Position numbers and translations under genes: made by a program
Source of the DNA: DATNPX01 sp036702975
GTDB lineage: Bacteria > Cyanobacteriota > Vampirovibrionia > Obscuribacterales > Obscuribacteraceae
NCBI GenBank assembly: GCA_036702975.1
Contig: DATNPX010000014.1
Span: 1-21,494, forward strand
DNA length: 21,494 bases
Direction: 5' to 3'
The notes under the pieces: model-generated
What the model was told of the DNA's origin: nothing
Databases searched by the model: none
What the model saw: the letters and a program-made list of their open reading frames with translations, nothing else
Shown here: positions 7,222-15,738 of the stretch, piece by piece
Numbering within the stretch: position 1 is the stretch's first letter
How the letters are laid out: every line of letters starts with the position of its first letter

Positions 7222-8127
7222 TTGAATGCGGTGCGAGCCGGAATAAATATTGAATCGCCCGTCTCGCACAAAGCCCAGCAACGTCATGTCGCATTCCTCC
7301 GCCAGCTGAACAGCAAGGCTCGAAGGCGCTCCCACGGCTGCAACCACTGCAAGACCTGCGTGTGCTGCCTTCTGTACTAATTCAAAGCTGGCTCGCCCAC
7401 TCAGCATCAGGATGCTGTCTTTTAGAGGCAGTCGTCCGGCGAGAAGTTCCGCTCCAAGCAATTTATCCAGTGCGTTGTGCCTACCGACATCTTCTTTGAT
7501 GGCTAGCAAGTTTCCAGACACGTCGAACAAGCACGAAGCATGAATGCCACCCGTTCGCTCAAACTCGCTTTGCTGAGCACGTTGCAGCGCTGGCAGTTGG
7601 TGAATCAACCCGTATGAAATCTGCGGCTGGTCGTGAAGGCACTCAAATTGCCGTTTTACGCGCACAGCCGCTATCGATTTCTTTCCGCAGATTCCGCAGC
7701 TTGATGCAACAAACGAGTGACGAGAAAATACAGCTGGGTCGAGAACGACATGCTCCCGCAAGTGCACTGTCACGCCGTTGCAACGCTTGTCCAGGATTAT
7801 ATCGGCGATATCGCTTTCGCCGGAAATTATTCCTTCAGTAAACAGAAAGCCGACTGCCAGTTCTTTATCGCAACCGGGTGTGCGCATCGTCACGGCGATT
7901 TGTTGCGGCATAGAGTCAGTTGAGGTATTGCCGGTTGCGGTTGAGGTCGTTCTGGCATCTTTATGGGAAACCCGGATTTCGAGCGGTTCCTCCACGCTGA
8001 CGGTGTCTAACAATTGCTCGGTAGACACCTCGCGATCCAGACTACTGACGCGCGTTGTCTTTATCTGCTTAACAGATTTATCGCCAACAACGCTTTCCGC
8101 GGTCCCGATGCACTCCGGTTCGCTCAT
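7207..8127 (-). CDS. fdhD: Formate dehydrogenase accessory sulfurtransferase FdhD
   Basis: 306 aa. FdhD carries sulfur from a cysteine desulfurase to the molybdenum cofactor of formate dehydrogenases and is needed for their activity. Family marks are all present: ELAVGFLFTEGII, the sulfur-transfer loop SSCGICGKKS (Cys144 and Cys147), GGIHASCLFD, EDVGRHNALDKLLG, and LSGRASFELVQKAAHAGL with the C-terminal AVQLAEECDMTLLGFVR. The N-terminal 45 residues or so are longer than usual and polar. ATG at 8127 comes three bases after the TAA of the molybdoenzyme gene upstream, so the two are co-transcribed and probably translationally coupled. The 3' end overlaps the gene on the other strand by 15 bp. 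Confidence 0.97.
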   Translation of the reverse strand: MSEPECIGTAESVVGDKSVKQIKTTRVSSLDREVSTEQLLDTVSVEEPLEIRVSHKDARTTSTATGNTSTDSMPQQIAVTMRTPGCDKELAVGFLFTEGIISGESDIADIILDKRCNGVTVHLREHVVLDPAVFSRHSFVASSCGICGKKSIAAVRVKRQFECLHDQPQISYGLIHQLPALQRAQQSEFERTGGIHASCLFDVSGNLLAIKEDVGRHNALDKLLGAELLAGRLPLKDSILMLSGRASFELVQKAAHAGLAVVAAVGAPSSLAVQLAEECDMTLLGFVRDGRFNIYSGSHRIQLDSV

Positions 8128-8130
8128 GGG

Positions 8131-10467
8131 TTAAGTGCCTGCATGCGCCGCACCGGCGACTACTTCTACAAGCACTTGCTTCATCATTGGCTGATCGCTT
8201 TGCTCGCTAAAGTCGCGAAGCGGGCACAAAACGTTGAGTTCTGGCATATAACCAGAAGTGCAACCTTTTGGAATATTGTAGCGCACTGCTCGAAAAGACT
8301 TGACACTACGCGTGGTGCCGTCCTTAGCGAAACTTGTTATATCAATGAGGTCGAATTGCTTCAGCCCTCGTTCCTGCATGTCCTCTTCATTCATTAAAAG
8401 TAGATTCCGCATACCTTTTACACCCCGGTAGCGGTCGTTATCCGAATAAATGGTGGTGTTGAACTGATCGTGAGAGCGCATCGTGCTCAGCATCAACTTG
8501 CCAGGCGGCGGCAAAGGGTCGTGTAATTCCGTAGCTGAGAAGTTGGCACGCCCGGTATTTGTTTGAAATTCCAGCTCGCGAGCATGTTGATAGAGTCGAA
8601 ATCCGATGCGTCCCCGAACACGCTCATTGAAATTTTCGAAACCAGCGATTGCCTCTGCCATCTTGTCTCTAATCAAATCGTAGTTGCCGACATACGCATC
8701 CCATGGGGTAGCGGTTTTCGGTATCACAGCCTTCGCTATTCCAGCAATAATTGCCAGCTCCGAGCGCAAATGCGGTGATGCCGGTTCATTCATGCCCTCT
8801 GAAAGATGCACCATACTCATTGAATCTTCGATAGAGACCTTTTGATAGCCACCTGTCTGCATATCTTTCTCCGACCGTCCCAAACAGGGAAGAATCAGAG
8901 CGTCAGCACCGTGCACAAGATGACTGCGATTCAACTTTGTGCTCACCTGCACCGTTAATTTGCACCGGCGCAGACCGGCGAATGTCTTTTCAGTATCAGG
9001 CGTTGCAATCGCGAAATTGCCGCCCATGCCGAAAAACGCGTGCACTTCGCCATTGCACATTGCTTCGATGGTGCGCACGGTGTCCAGACCCCTCTCACGC
9101 GGCGATGTGATGCCGCAGGCCGCATCCATCTTGGCTAACCATGCTTCCGGCGGAGAGTGATGTATGCCGCAGGTACGGTTGCCCTGCACATTGCTGTGAC
9201 CTCGAATCGGGCATGGTCCCGCGCCTGGTCTGCCAATGTTTCCACGCAGTAGCAAAACGTTGACTATCTCTCTGATGGTATCAACACCGAACTCCTGTTG
9301 AGAGATTCCCAGACACCAGCTAATAATGGCGGATGGAGCCCGTCTGTAAATTTCAGCGGCTTCTCGAATTTGCGCGGCTTTCACACCAGAGTAACGCTCA
9401 ATTACATCCCATGATGTATCGTCGCACTGCTTCTTATACTGTTCGAAACCAGATGTGTATTTCGCGATAAAGTCCATATCGATGCTGGATTTATCCGTGT
9501 CGAATTTCTCGAAAAGATATTTTCCGATACCACGCATAATGGCATGGTCGCCGCCAATTCTCGGTTGCAGATTGAGCGAGCTTGTAGGAGTTGCACGAAG
9601 CGTCACCATGTCAATTATCTCATGCGGTGTAATCGCTGTTGTCGCAGCCACTTCGATGAGCGGATTTATGTGGACGATCTTGAGCCCGTGCTCTTTCACA
9701 CCATCAGCAAGCGCGCTTAACATGCGCGGAGCATTTGTAGCGGCATTGACTCCAATTACGAAGATCGCATCAGCTTTCTGCCAGTCAATAAGATCTACAG
9801 TTCCTTTGCCTGTGCCAAGCGAGGCTGCCAGTGCACGACCACTTGCTTCGTGACACATATTCGAACAATCAGGCAAATTGTTAGTGCCAAACTCGCGCGC
9901 GAAAAGTTGATAGAGGAATGTCGCCTCGTTGGACAATCGACCGGAAGTGTAGAAACTGGCTCTATTAGGAGTATCCATAGCATTCAGGTGTTTCGCAATC
10001 AGGGCGAATGCGTCATCCCAAGATATTGGCTCGTAACGGTCCGTGGCGGAGTTATAAACCATGGGCTCAGTTAGACGCCCTTGATTTTCCAGCTCAAAGT
10101 CGCTCCAGTTCATCAATTCAGTTACTGTATGCGTGGCAAAAAACTGCCGGTCGGTTCGCTTTTTCGTCATTTCCCACGTAGCGTGTTTGATGCCGTTCTC
10201 GCAAATGTCCATCTTAAGACCATGGGGATCGTCTGGCCATGCGCATCCCGGACAGTCAAAACCGCCGTGCTCATGATTCATTGTAAAAATAGCTCGAACG
10301 CCATCGACGATCGCATTCTGCTCGACCAGAACCCGACCCACGCTAAATGCAGCACCCCAGGCGGCTGCCGGATGATGGTAGTCCTTCTGAGAAAATTTCT
10401 GTTTGCGCTTAGAGTCGTCGCCTGAATTAGCGCTTGTGCCTTTGCCCTGATCGTCTGAACTTGTCAT
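8131..10467 (-). CDS. FdhF/YdeP-family molybdopterin oxidoreductase (formate dehydrogenase-like)
   Basis: 778 aa, close to the usual 760 or so of the YdeP group. ATG at 10467 has AGAGGAAGG just upstream. After a polar 30-residue leader come GGFDCPGCAWP (Cys72, Cys75) and DICENGIKHATWE (Cys89), a reduced Fe-S-type cysteine set typical of this subfamily. Next is the molybdopterin domain with FYTSGRLSNEATFLYQLFAREFGTNN and CSNMCHEASG, where Cys205 sits in the position of the Mo-ligating Sec/Cys of formate dehydrogenase. The C-terminal third is the MopB-binding domain (NTGRANFSATE; LLLMNEEDMQERGL). No Tat signal is seen, so it is probably cytoplasmic. Formate oxidation is the likely reaction because fdhD follows directly, but YdeP itself is linked to acid resistance and its substrate is not firmly known. 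Confidence 0.9.
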   Translation of the reverse strand: MTSSDDQGKGTSANSGDDSKRKQKFSQKDYHHPAAAWGAAFSVGRVLVEQNAIVDGVRAIFTMNHEHGGFDCPGCAWPDDPHGLKMDICENGIKHATWEMTKKRTDRQFFATHTVTELMNWSDFELENQGRLTEPMVYNSATDRYEPISWDDAFALIAKHLNAMDTPNRASFYTSGRLSNEATFLYQLFAREFGTNNLPDCSNMCHEASGRALAASLGTGKGTVDLIDWQKADAIFVIGVNAATNAPRMLSALADGVKEHGLKIVHINPLIEVAATTAITPHEIIDMVTLRATPTSSLNLQPRIGGDHAIMRGIGKYLFEKFDTDKSSIDMDFIAKYTSGFEQYKKQCDDTSWDVIERYSGVKAAQIREAAEIYRRAPSAIISWCLGISQQEFGVDTIREIVNVLLLRGNIGRPGAGPCPIRGHSNVQGNRTCGIHHSPPEAWLAKMDAACGITSPRERGLDTVRTIEAMCNGEVHAFFGMGGNFAIATPDTEKTFAGLRRCKLTVQVSTKLNRSHLVHGADALILPCLGRSEKDMQTGGYQKVSIEDSMSMVHLSEGMNEPASPHLRSELAIIAGIAKAVIPKTATPWDAYVGNYDLIRDKMAEAIAGFENFNERVRGRIGFRLYQHARELEFQTNTGRANFSATELHDPLPPPGKLMLSTMRSHDQFNTTIYSDNDRYRGVKGMRNLLLMNEEDMQERGLKQFDLIDITSFAKDGTTRSVKSFRAVRYNIPKGCTSGYMPELNVLCPLRDFSEQSDQPMMKQVLVEVVAGAAHAGT

Positions 10468-10686
10468 CCGCGCCTTCCTCTAATAATGCACTCCGCAAAC
10501 ACAGCTCATAGCATGCTGCAATCGCCCAGATCTTAGCAAGGATTAGTCAAGCAGTAATAAGTCAGCCAGCCAAACCACTCAAAATGCCGAGAATAAATAA
10601 CCGTAAGCAAGGATGACAAGGCTGTAAAAGCAGAGCCAGTGGTTGATAGACTACATAGCTCAGCCAGTCGGTATAGAGGAAATTCC
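10468..10686. promoter_or_regulatory. Divergent intergenic region between fdhF-like and oxdC
   Basis: 219 bp holding the start signals of the fdhF-fdhD operon (-) and the oxalate decarboxylase (+). Shine-Dalgarno sequences are clear on both sides, but I cannot assign convincing -35/-10 pairs or an operator. Shared control of both units from this region is an inference. Confidence 0.4.
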
Positions 10687-11886
10687 GTGTCAAAAATTCA
10701 GAAGTTAGCCGCATCGATGGCAATGCTTGCCACGTTGACCGTAAATTCAGCGCTTGCCGCTCAGAAACATCTGACTGGCAGTAAGACCATCAACACCGTT
10801 GCAGAGGCGGTGGAACTGGCTAAAGATTCAATGCCGGAAATCAAGTATGAATTGGGCAAGCAGCCCATGAAAGCATACGAAGGCGGGCGGTCGAACGAAG
10901 CGACGGCAGTAAATTTCCCGATTTCTAAAGGGCTTGCCGGTGTCAATATGTATCTCAAGCCAGGCGGACTGCGCGAGTTGCACTGGCACGCAAACGCCGC
11001 CGAGTGGTCTTATGTGATCAAAGGTCATTGCCGAATCACAGTTATCAATCCGCAGGGGCAGTACGAGGTTAAAGATTTCGGACCCGGCGACGTCTGGTAC
11101 TTTCCACGTGGACACGGTCATTCGATTCAAGGAATCGGACCGGAAGAATGTCAATTCATCCTTGTCTTCGACAGCGGCTATTTTTCGGAGTTTGCCACCT
11201 TCAGCTTTAGCGATTGGCTTGCGCAAACACCCAAAGAAGTGCTGGCAAAAGAATTCGGCATGCCAGTTTCTGCGTTCGACAAATTTCCCAAGAGCGAGGT
11301 CTACATAGCACAGGGGCCAGTGCCGACAGCGCTACCCGCCGAGCCGCCACCTGAGAGCCAGAATCCACCTCCACTGACTCACCGCTTCCGCCTGGGTGCA
11401 AAAATCCCTGATATCGTGCCTGGTGGCACCTTCAATGTGGTGTCACAGAAGGATTTTCCTATCTCCACGACAATGTCAGGAGCAATCTTGCACCTCAAGC
11501 CACTGGCCATGCGCGAGATGCACTGGCATCCAAACTGCGACGAATGGCAATACTACATAAAAGGTAGAGCCCGAATGACAGTGTTCGGATCACAGGGCAG
11601 AAAGATCACCAGAGAGTTCGCGCCTGGAGACGTGGGCTACGTGCCGATGGGCTACGGCCATTACATAGAATCGATTGGCTCGGAAGATTGCGAGATGCTG
11701 GCTGTTTTTAACAGTGGCGACTATCAGGAAATTTCATTGTCGCAGTGGCTGGCGAGCAATCCGGCTTATCTTTTGCAGACGAACCTGGGCGTTTCGCCGG
11801 ACATCATCAAGGGATTGCAAAAGCCTGAAGGACTCTTCAGCAATCCAAATGCGCCGAAGAGCACACCCTCGTTTTTAGGTCAGTAA
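10687..11886 (+). CDS. oxdC: Exported bicupin oxalate decarboxylase
   Basis: 399 aa from GTG at 10687, with AGAGGA 6 nt upstream. The frame is open to 10639, but the GTG start gives a signal peptide (SKIQKLAASMAMLATLTVNSALA). OxdC converts oxalate to formate and CO2 with Mn in two cupin domains. Cupin 1 ligands are His99, His101, Glu106 and His145. Cupin 2 ligands are His279, His281, Glu286 and His325, in HWHPNCDEWQYYIKGRARMTVF. The lid loop reads S-E-F-A-T (167-171); Glu168 matches the catalytic lid Glu of Bacillus OxdC (SENST), which favours decarboxylase over oxidase. Cupin 1 has one extra residue between HWH and E compared with Bacillus OxdC. It lies divergent from a formate dehydrogenase-like operon that could use its product. 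It should act outside the cytoplasm. Confidence 0.93.
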   Translation: MSKIQKLAASMAMLATLTVNSALAAQKHLTGSKTINTVAEAVELAKDSMPEIKYELGKQPMKAYEGGRSNEATAVNFPISKGLAGVNMYLKPGGLRELHWHANAAEWSYVIKGHCRITVINPQGQYEVKDFGPGDVWYFPRGHGHSIQGIGPEECQFILVFDSGYFSEFATFSFSDWLAQTPKEVLAKEFGMPVSAFDKFPKSEVYIAQGPVPTALPAEPPPESQNPPPLTHRFRLGAKIPDIVPGGTFNVVSQKDFPISTTMSGAILHLKPLAMREMHWHPNCDEWQYYIKGRARMTVFGSQGRKITREFAPGDVGYVPMGYGHYIESIGSEDCEMLAVFNSGDYQEISLSQWLASNPAYLLQTNLGVSPDIIKGLQKPEGLFSNPNAPKSTPSFLGQ

Positions 11887-11916
11887 CGCCTGCCACGAAC
11901 CTTTGATTTTGTTCAG

Positions 11917-12573
11917 CTAGGTCCCGCGGATGTAGCCAATTTCTTTGATGTCATCGGTCAATTGACTGAGCTTTCTTTCACAATGCAACCGCATCAGCAG
12001 CTCTGCGTTGAGCGGCTTCAGTTGATAGACATGATTGACATCTTCTTCTGTAATTTCTACTTCAAAGTAATTGCGGGCGTATTCGACATAAGTCTTCGGC
12101 TTTCCGTCGAGTATGCTGAGCAGGGTTCGCGAACCATCCGGGTCAGTACCGGCATTCTTCGGATACTTGATTTGACCGGAATGCCACTCGCTATCACTCT
12201 GCCGTCGCCAATAACAGAATGTTGTGTCGTTGATCATAAATGCGGCTTCCTTCAAAAAATATGCAAGCTCAGGTGGAAAATCTCTGAACACTTCAGGAAA
12301 AGGAGCGCCCTCATTGTGGACAGGATTCAACAGTGAATCATGAACAAAACCCTTGATTGCCGCACCGCGTCTCGTAAACCAAATGTAGTAATGATCGCCG
12401 CTGCCGTCTCGCATCGAGGCCATCATTTCGCTCGGGTCATCCTTATTCCACAGAGAATTGAAGGAGTAGTATCTAAGTGACCATTCCTCGCAAATAATCG
12501 CATCGAGCATCGCTATCGCTTTGCAAACGCGCACCAGATTTGGAATATCCAGCAGCATGCTTGATAAGGGCAA
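11917..12573 (-). CDS. Hypothetical protein
   Basis: 218 aa from TTG at 12573, with AAGGAG 7 nt upstream; an ATG five codons in (12558) is an alternative. No signal peptide or TM segment, so it is probably cytoplasmic. It is rich in aromatic and acidic residues: EEWSLRYYSFNSLW, RDGSGDHYYIWFTRRGAAIKGFVHDS and FCYWRRQSDSEWHSG. The last 50 residues (VEITEEDVNHVYQLKPLNAELLMRLH) look helical. The RDGSGDxYYIxFxxxGAAIKGFxHxS stretch resembles uncharacterised proteins I have seen in varied bacteria, but I cannot name the family. It converges with oxdC across a 30-bp gap. Confidence 0.82.
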   Translation of the reverse strand: MPLSSMLLDIPNLVRVCKAIAMLDAIICEEWSLRYYSFNSLWNKDDPSEMMASMRDGSGDHYYIWFTRRGAAIKGFVHDSLLNPVHNEGAPFPEVFRDFPPELAYFLKEAAFMINDTTFCYWRRQSDSEWHSGQIKYPKNAGTDPDGSRTLLSILDGKPKTYVEYARNYFEVEITEEDVNHVYQLKPLNAELLMRLHCERKLSQLTDDIKEIGYIRGT

Positions 12574-12630
12574 TCGGGAGCTCCTTTAAGTATTCCAAAG
12601 ACGCGAAAGCAAGGTTGGCTATAAGTTTAC

Positions 12631-13422
12631 TCAAGACTTCGGCACTTGTGCAATGGCAAGTTCCAAAGGCTTAACTTCCTGAATTGACCTCAATCTGATG
12701 CAACCAGAAGTTTTGGAAATGACGAATGCATTGAATGTATTCTCTCGCCCCTTGCGATAAACGAACTGAGCAATTTCTTCCAGTCGAAATGATTCGAGGA
12801 ATACAAACAATTCACCGACCGAATAGAAAGTGCGCGGCGCGTCACGATATTTTGGAATCGGAATACGCATATCATGAAGCCAGGGCTGCAACCAGCCCAG
12901 CATCGTCATCGCAAAACCAATGGCGATGAAAGCATCAAACGAGTTCATCAATGACGCCACCACATCGTATACCAGAATGAAGAACATGATCTGCGAGGGA
13001 AGATTCGACAGGTAGAAAAAGGGAATTGAACTTTTGCTGACGCGCAAAACTTCCTTGTCTCTATAGTTTGCGATGTCTTGCGTAAACAACCGCTTTGTCA
13101 CACAAAGAGTAAAAATTCGCCTGTCCGTAAGAACATAAACGGTGCGACCAGCGCGCCTCGGCACGAATATCAGCTCCAGAGACCCGGCGACGGCGACAAT
13201 GGCGAGCAAAGCAATCAATCCAACCAGGACGTGCGAGTCGTCCTCTGCGGTGCGCAAAACACCGACACCAAGCATGAACAAACCAGACAGCCATAACACC
13301 GAGAAGGAAAGCAGTGACCCACGCACTGCATCTACGTTTGGCGTAGTACGCCATACAACGTTCTCAGAAGGTTCGAGTTCGGCGCGTATAGCTAAATCAA
13401 AATCTTGCTCGTTCATCGACAT
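12631..13422 (-). CDS. Membrane protein with bacterial PH-like domain
   Basis: 263 aa; ATG at 13422, with a second ATG two codons on at 13416. An N-terminal soluble part (FDLAIRAELEPSENVVWRTTP) precedes two TM helices (about 35-52 and 63-82). YVLTDRRIFTL then follows, the signature at the start of bacterial PH-like (bPH) domains in membrane proteins. A second hydrophobic stretch runs about 130-175, and the C-terminal half is soluble. The start codon lies in the 24-bp tandem duplication that also contains the cstA stop 28 bp upstream, so expression is probably coupled to cstA. No Shine-Dalgarno is obvious. The exact role is unknown. Confidence 0.75.
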   Translation of the reverse strand: MSMNEQDFDLAIRAELEPSENVVWRTTPNVDAVRGSLLSFSVLWLSGLFMLGVGVLRTAEDDSHVLVGLIALLAIVAVAGSLELIFVPRRAGRTVYVLTDRRIFTLCVTKRLFTQDIANYRDKEVLRVSKSSIPFFYLSNLPSQIMFFILVYDVVASLMNSFDAFIAIGFAMTMLGWLQPWLHDMRIPIPKYRDAPRTFYSVGELFVFLESFRLEEIAQFVYRKGRENTFNAFVISKTSGCIRLRSIQEVKPLELAIAQVPKS

Positions 13423-13467
13423 TTCGTCAGCAGCACTTCATTGTATTTCGTCAGCAGCACTTCATTG
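13421..13467. repeat. 24-bp tandem duplication over the cstA stop and the next start
   Basis: ATTTCGTCAGCAGCACTTCA plus TTG occurs at 13421-13443 and again at 13445-13467 with one base between, i.e. two 24-bp units. On the - strand each unit reads ATGAAGTGCTGCTGA, so the last four cstA codons and its stop are present twice. The second copy could be read as a four-codon minigene. Confidence 0.95.
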
Positions 13468-15622
13468 GTCCGTCTAAGCCACCAAAGTCACGGCTGCGAC
13501 TCTGCCCGTCGGCGACAACGAGATCTTCAGCCGGTGCTTTTCTTGGCAAGATTGATTTTGGATCGATCCAGACACGAATCGACTCTACAAGAATGATCAA
13601 AACGAGCACAATGAAAACTGCGCCCAGAACTGCATCCAGATAATCGTTAAAGATGAGGACCGGAGTCGTTTTCAGCTCCGCTGCAGCAAGTAGACCACTG
13701 CTCATTTTCTGCTCCAGCATATGCGCGTGAGCAAGAAAACCGAGCTTCGGAAGAGGGCTGAAGATCTTCAAATAGCCGGCTGTGAGAGTAACGCTCAGCA
13801 GCCAGGTGAGCGGCGCCACGGTGACAACCATGAACTTGCGTTTATTCATGCGTACGATCACTGTAGTGGCGATACAGAGTGCCACCACTGCCAGCAACTG
13901 ATTGGAAATTCCAAAGAGCGGCCACAAGCTGTTGATTCCGCCCAGTGGATCGATTACGCCCTGATAGAGGAAATAGCCCCAACCGCCCACAACCATGGCG
14001 GAACTCAAAATGATCGCCGGATACCAGCTCGTCTCTCCCAGCCGTTTCCAGGCGAGCCCCAGGAAGTCTTGCAGCAAGAAGCGCCCGACACGAGTGCCCG
14101 CGTCTAAACAGGTAAGGATGAACAGAGCCTCGAACATAATAGCAAAGTGATACCAGAACGACAGGTCGAGCGTGCCCAGCCCAGTCGACTGAACTGCGTG
14201 AGCGAAGATGTGCGCCATGCCAACCGCAAGCGTTGGACCGCCACCAGTGCGTCCCATGAGAGTCGTTTCGCCGACAGCAGTCGAAAGAGTTTGCATCTCC
14301 GCGACTGAAACCGGGTAGCCCCATGAACTGATGGCAGCGACCGCGGCGACAGGGTCGGCGCCCACAACGCCTTTCGGACTGTTGATGGCGAAGTACACGC
14401 CGGGAGTAATGACGCAAGCGGAGATAACCGCCATGATGGCGACTGTTGCTTCGCAGAGCATGGCAGCGTAGCCGATCGGTCGAGCGTGTGTTTCGTGCCA
14501 GATCATCTTAGGTGTAGTGCCAGACGATACCAGCGCGTGGAAACCTGAAATGGCACCACAGGCGATGGTAATGAAACAGAATGGAAAAATCGAGCCGGTA
14601 AAGAGTGGTCCTTCCCCGTTGGTGAAGATGGTCAGACGCGGCATCTGGAGGTCGGGGCGCAGGAAGAGTATGCCAATCGCCAGAAGCCCGATGATGCCGA
14701 TTTTAAGGAATGCTGAAAGGTAATCGCGTGGAGCAAGCAGAATCCAAACAGGCAACACTGAGGCAATGAATCCATACAGCATGATAGCGACGGAAAGCTG
14801 CACACCGTCAAGTGTGAAAAGAGGCGCAAGAGTTGGATCTGCGGCAACCCATTTGCCTGCGATGACGGCGAAGATTGTTAGTACCACCCCAATCAGCGAA
14901 CCTTCCATGACACGATGCGGACGGAGGAAGCGCATGTAAATACCGACGAACACTGCAATCGGAACGGTCATCAATAGTGTGAACGAGCCCCATGGACTCG
15001 ACTTGAGCGCATTGACGATCACCAGTGCTAGCACCGCCATCAGTATCATCATGATGAGCAAGATTGCAACAAGAGCTACAATTCCGGCAAGTGGACTGAT
15101 TTCTTCTTTTGCCATTTTGCCGAGCGACTGCCCGTTGCGACGCATCGAGCAGCAGAGAATGACGAAATCTTGCACAGCTCCAGCAAGCACCACCCCGACA
15201 ATAATCCACAATGTGCCAGGTAAAAAGCCAAACTGTGCTGCCAGAATTGGTCCTACGAGCGGACCGGCTCCGGCGATAGCAGCGAAATGGTGCCCGAACA
15301 GAACCCACTTATGAGTGGGCACAAAATCTTTCCCATCATCGATTCGCTGCGAGGGAGTCGTCTGATAGTCGTTTAGTTCGAATACTTTCTCAGCGATGAA
15401 TTTGCTGTAAAACCGATAGCCGATGCAGAAAACAGAGACAGCAGCTGTGACTAACCAGACGGCGTTGACGTGCTCACCATTGGTAAACGCGATAATTCCC
15501 AGAGAAAATGCAGCAAGCAAACTTACAGCCAACCACACGACTTTGCCGACAATGCCGGGCAACTTCGACTTCTTTTCGGGGCGGCTATAACCGCTGGGCG
15601 CTGTTTCCTGAGCTTCCGACAC
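13451..15622 (-). CDS. cstA: Carbon starvation protein CstA (peptide/pyruvate transporter family)
   Basis: 723 aa from GTG at 15622, where GAGGA lies 7 nt upstream; a TTG two codons earlier sits too close to that site. CstA proteins are multi-helix inner-membrane transporters, linked to peptide or pyruvate uptake in starved enterobacteria. About 16-18 TM helices are visible. Recognisable CstA stretches are FGHHFAAIAGAGPLVGPILAAQFGFLPGTLWIIVG (split here between the HHFAAI motif and the helix), VSSGTTPKMI with its H-rich flank, MGRTGGGPTLAVGMAHIF, and the ALFILTCLDAGTRVGRFLLQD region. The soluble N-terminal tail is about 28 residues. It is followed closely by the PH-like membrane gene and preceded by nupC on the same strand, so it may be part of a scavenging operon. 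Confidence 0.96.
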   Translation of the reverse strand: MSEAQETAPSGYSRPEKKSKLPGIVGKVVWLAVSLLAAFSLGIIAFTNGEHVNAVWLVTAAVSVFCIGYRFYSKFIAEKVFELNDYQTTPSQRIDDGKDFVPTHKWVLFGHHFAAIAGAGPLVGPILAAQFGFLPGTLWIIVGVVLAGAVQDFVILCCSMRRNGQSLGKMAKEEISPLAGIVALVAILLIMMILMAVLALVIVNALKSSPWGSFTLLMTVPIAVFVGIYMRFLRPHRVMEGSLIGVVLTIFAVIAGKWVAADPTLAPLFTLDGVQLSVAIMLYGFIASVLPVWILLAPRDYLSAFLKIGIIGLLAIGILFLRPDLQMPRLTIFTNGEGPLFTGSIFPFCFITIACGAISGFHALVSSGTTPKMIWHETHARPIGYAAMLCEATVAIMAVISACVITPGVYFAINSPKGVVGADPVAAVAAISSWGYPVSVAEMQTLSTAVGETTLMGRTGGGPTLAVGMAHIFAHAVQSTGLGTLDLSFWYHFAIMFEALFILTCLDAGTRVGRFLLQDFLGLAWKRLGETSWYPAIILSSAMVVGGWGYFLYQGVIDPLGGINSLWPLFGISNQLLAVVALCIATTVIVRMNKRKFMVVTVAPLTWLLSVTLTAGYLKIFSPLPKLGFLAHAHMLEQKMSSGLLAAAELKTTPVLIFNDYLDAVLGAVFIVLVLIILVESIRVWIDPKSILPRKAPAEDLVVADGQSRSRDFGGLDGPMKCC

Positions 15623-15690
15623 CTTCAATTCCTCGTCACATTATTCAGACAAACCAAAACTAAAAAATCTAAAAACTAGAGCAGCGGTCA

Positions 15691-15738
15691 AAATCGCAGT
15701 CATATCAAATCGCAGTCGTCCTAAATCGCAGTCATATC
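15691..15738. repeat. Three 16-bp tandem units after nupC
   Basis: Three adjoining 16-bp units occupy 15691-15706, 15707-15722 and 15723-15738. The first and third are identical (AAATCGCAGTCATATC). The middle one shares AAATCGCAGTC and then differs. The array begins at the last base of the nupC stop codon and lies in the 115-bp gap before cstA. Confidence 0.95.

Noticed and set aside
8014..8397. 127-codon + strand frame over the fdhF/fdhD junction
   Set aside because: It lies antisense to two clear conserved genes; no motif or ribosome site.
10687..11886. Germin-type oxalate oxidase
   Set aside because: Two cupin domains, the conserved lid Glu and close match to OxdC motifs favour a decarboxylase.
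13842..14417. 191-codon - strand frame within cstA
   Set aside because: It is an out-of-frame shadow of the CstA coding sequence, rich in Arg/Cys/Ser as such shadows are.
15691..15738. CRISPR array
   Set aside because: The 16-bp units adjoin with no spacers, and no cas gene is present.
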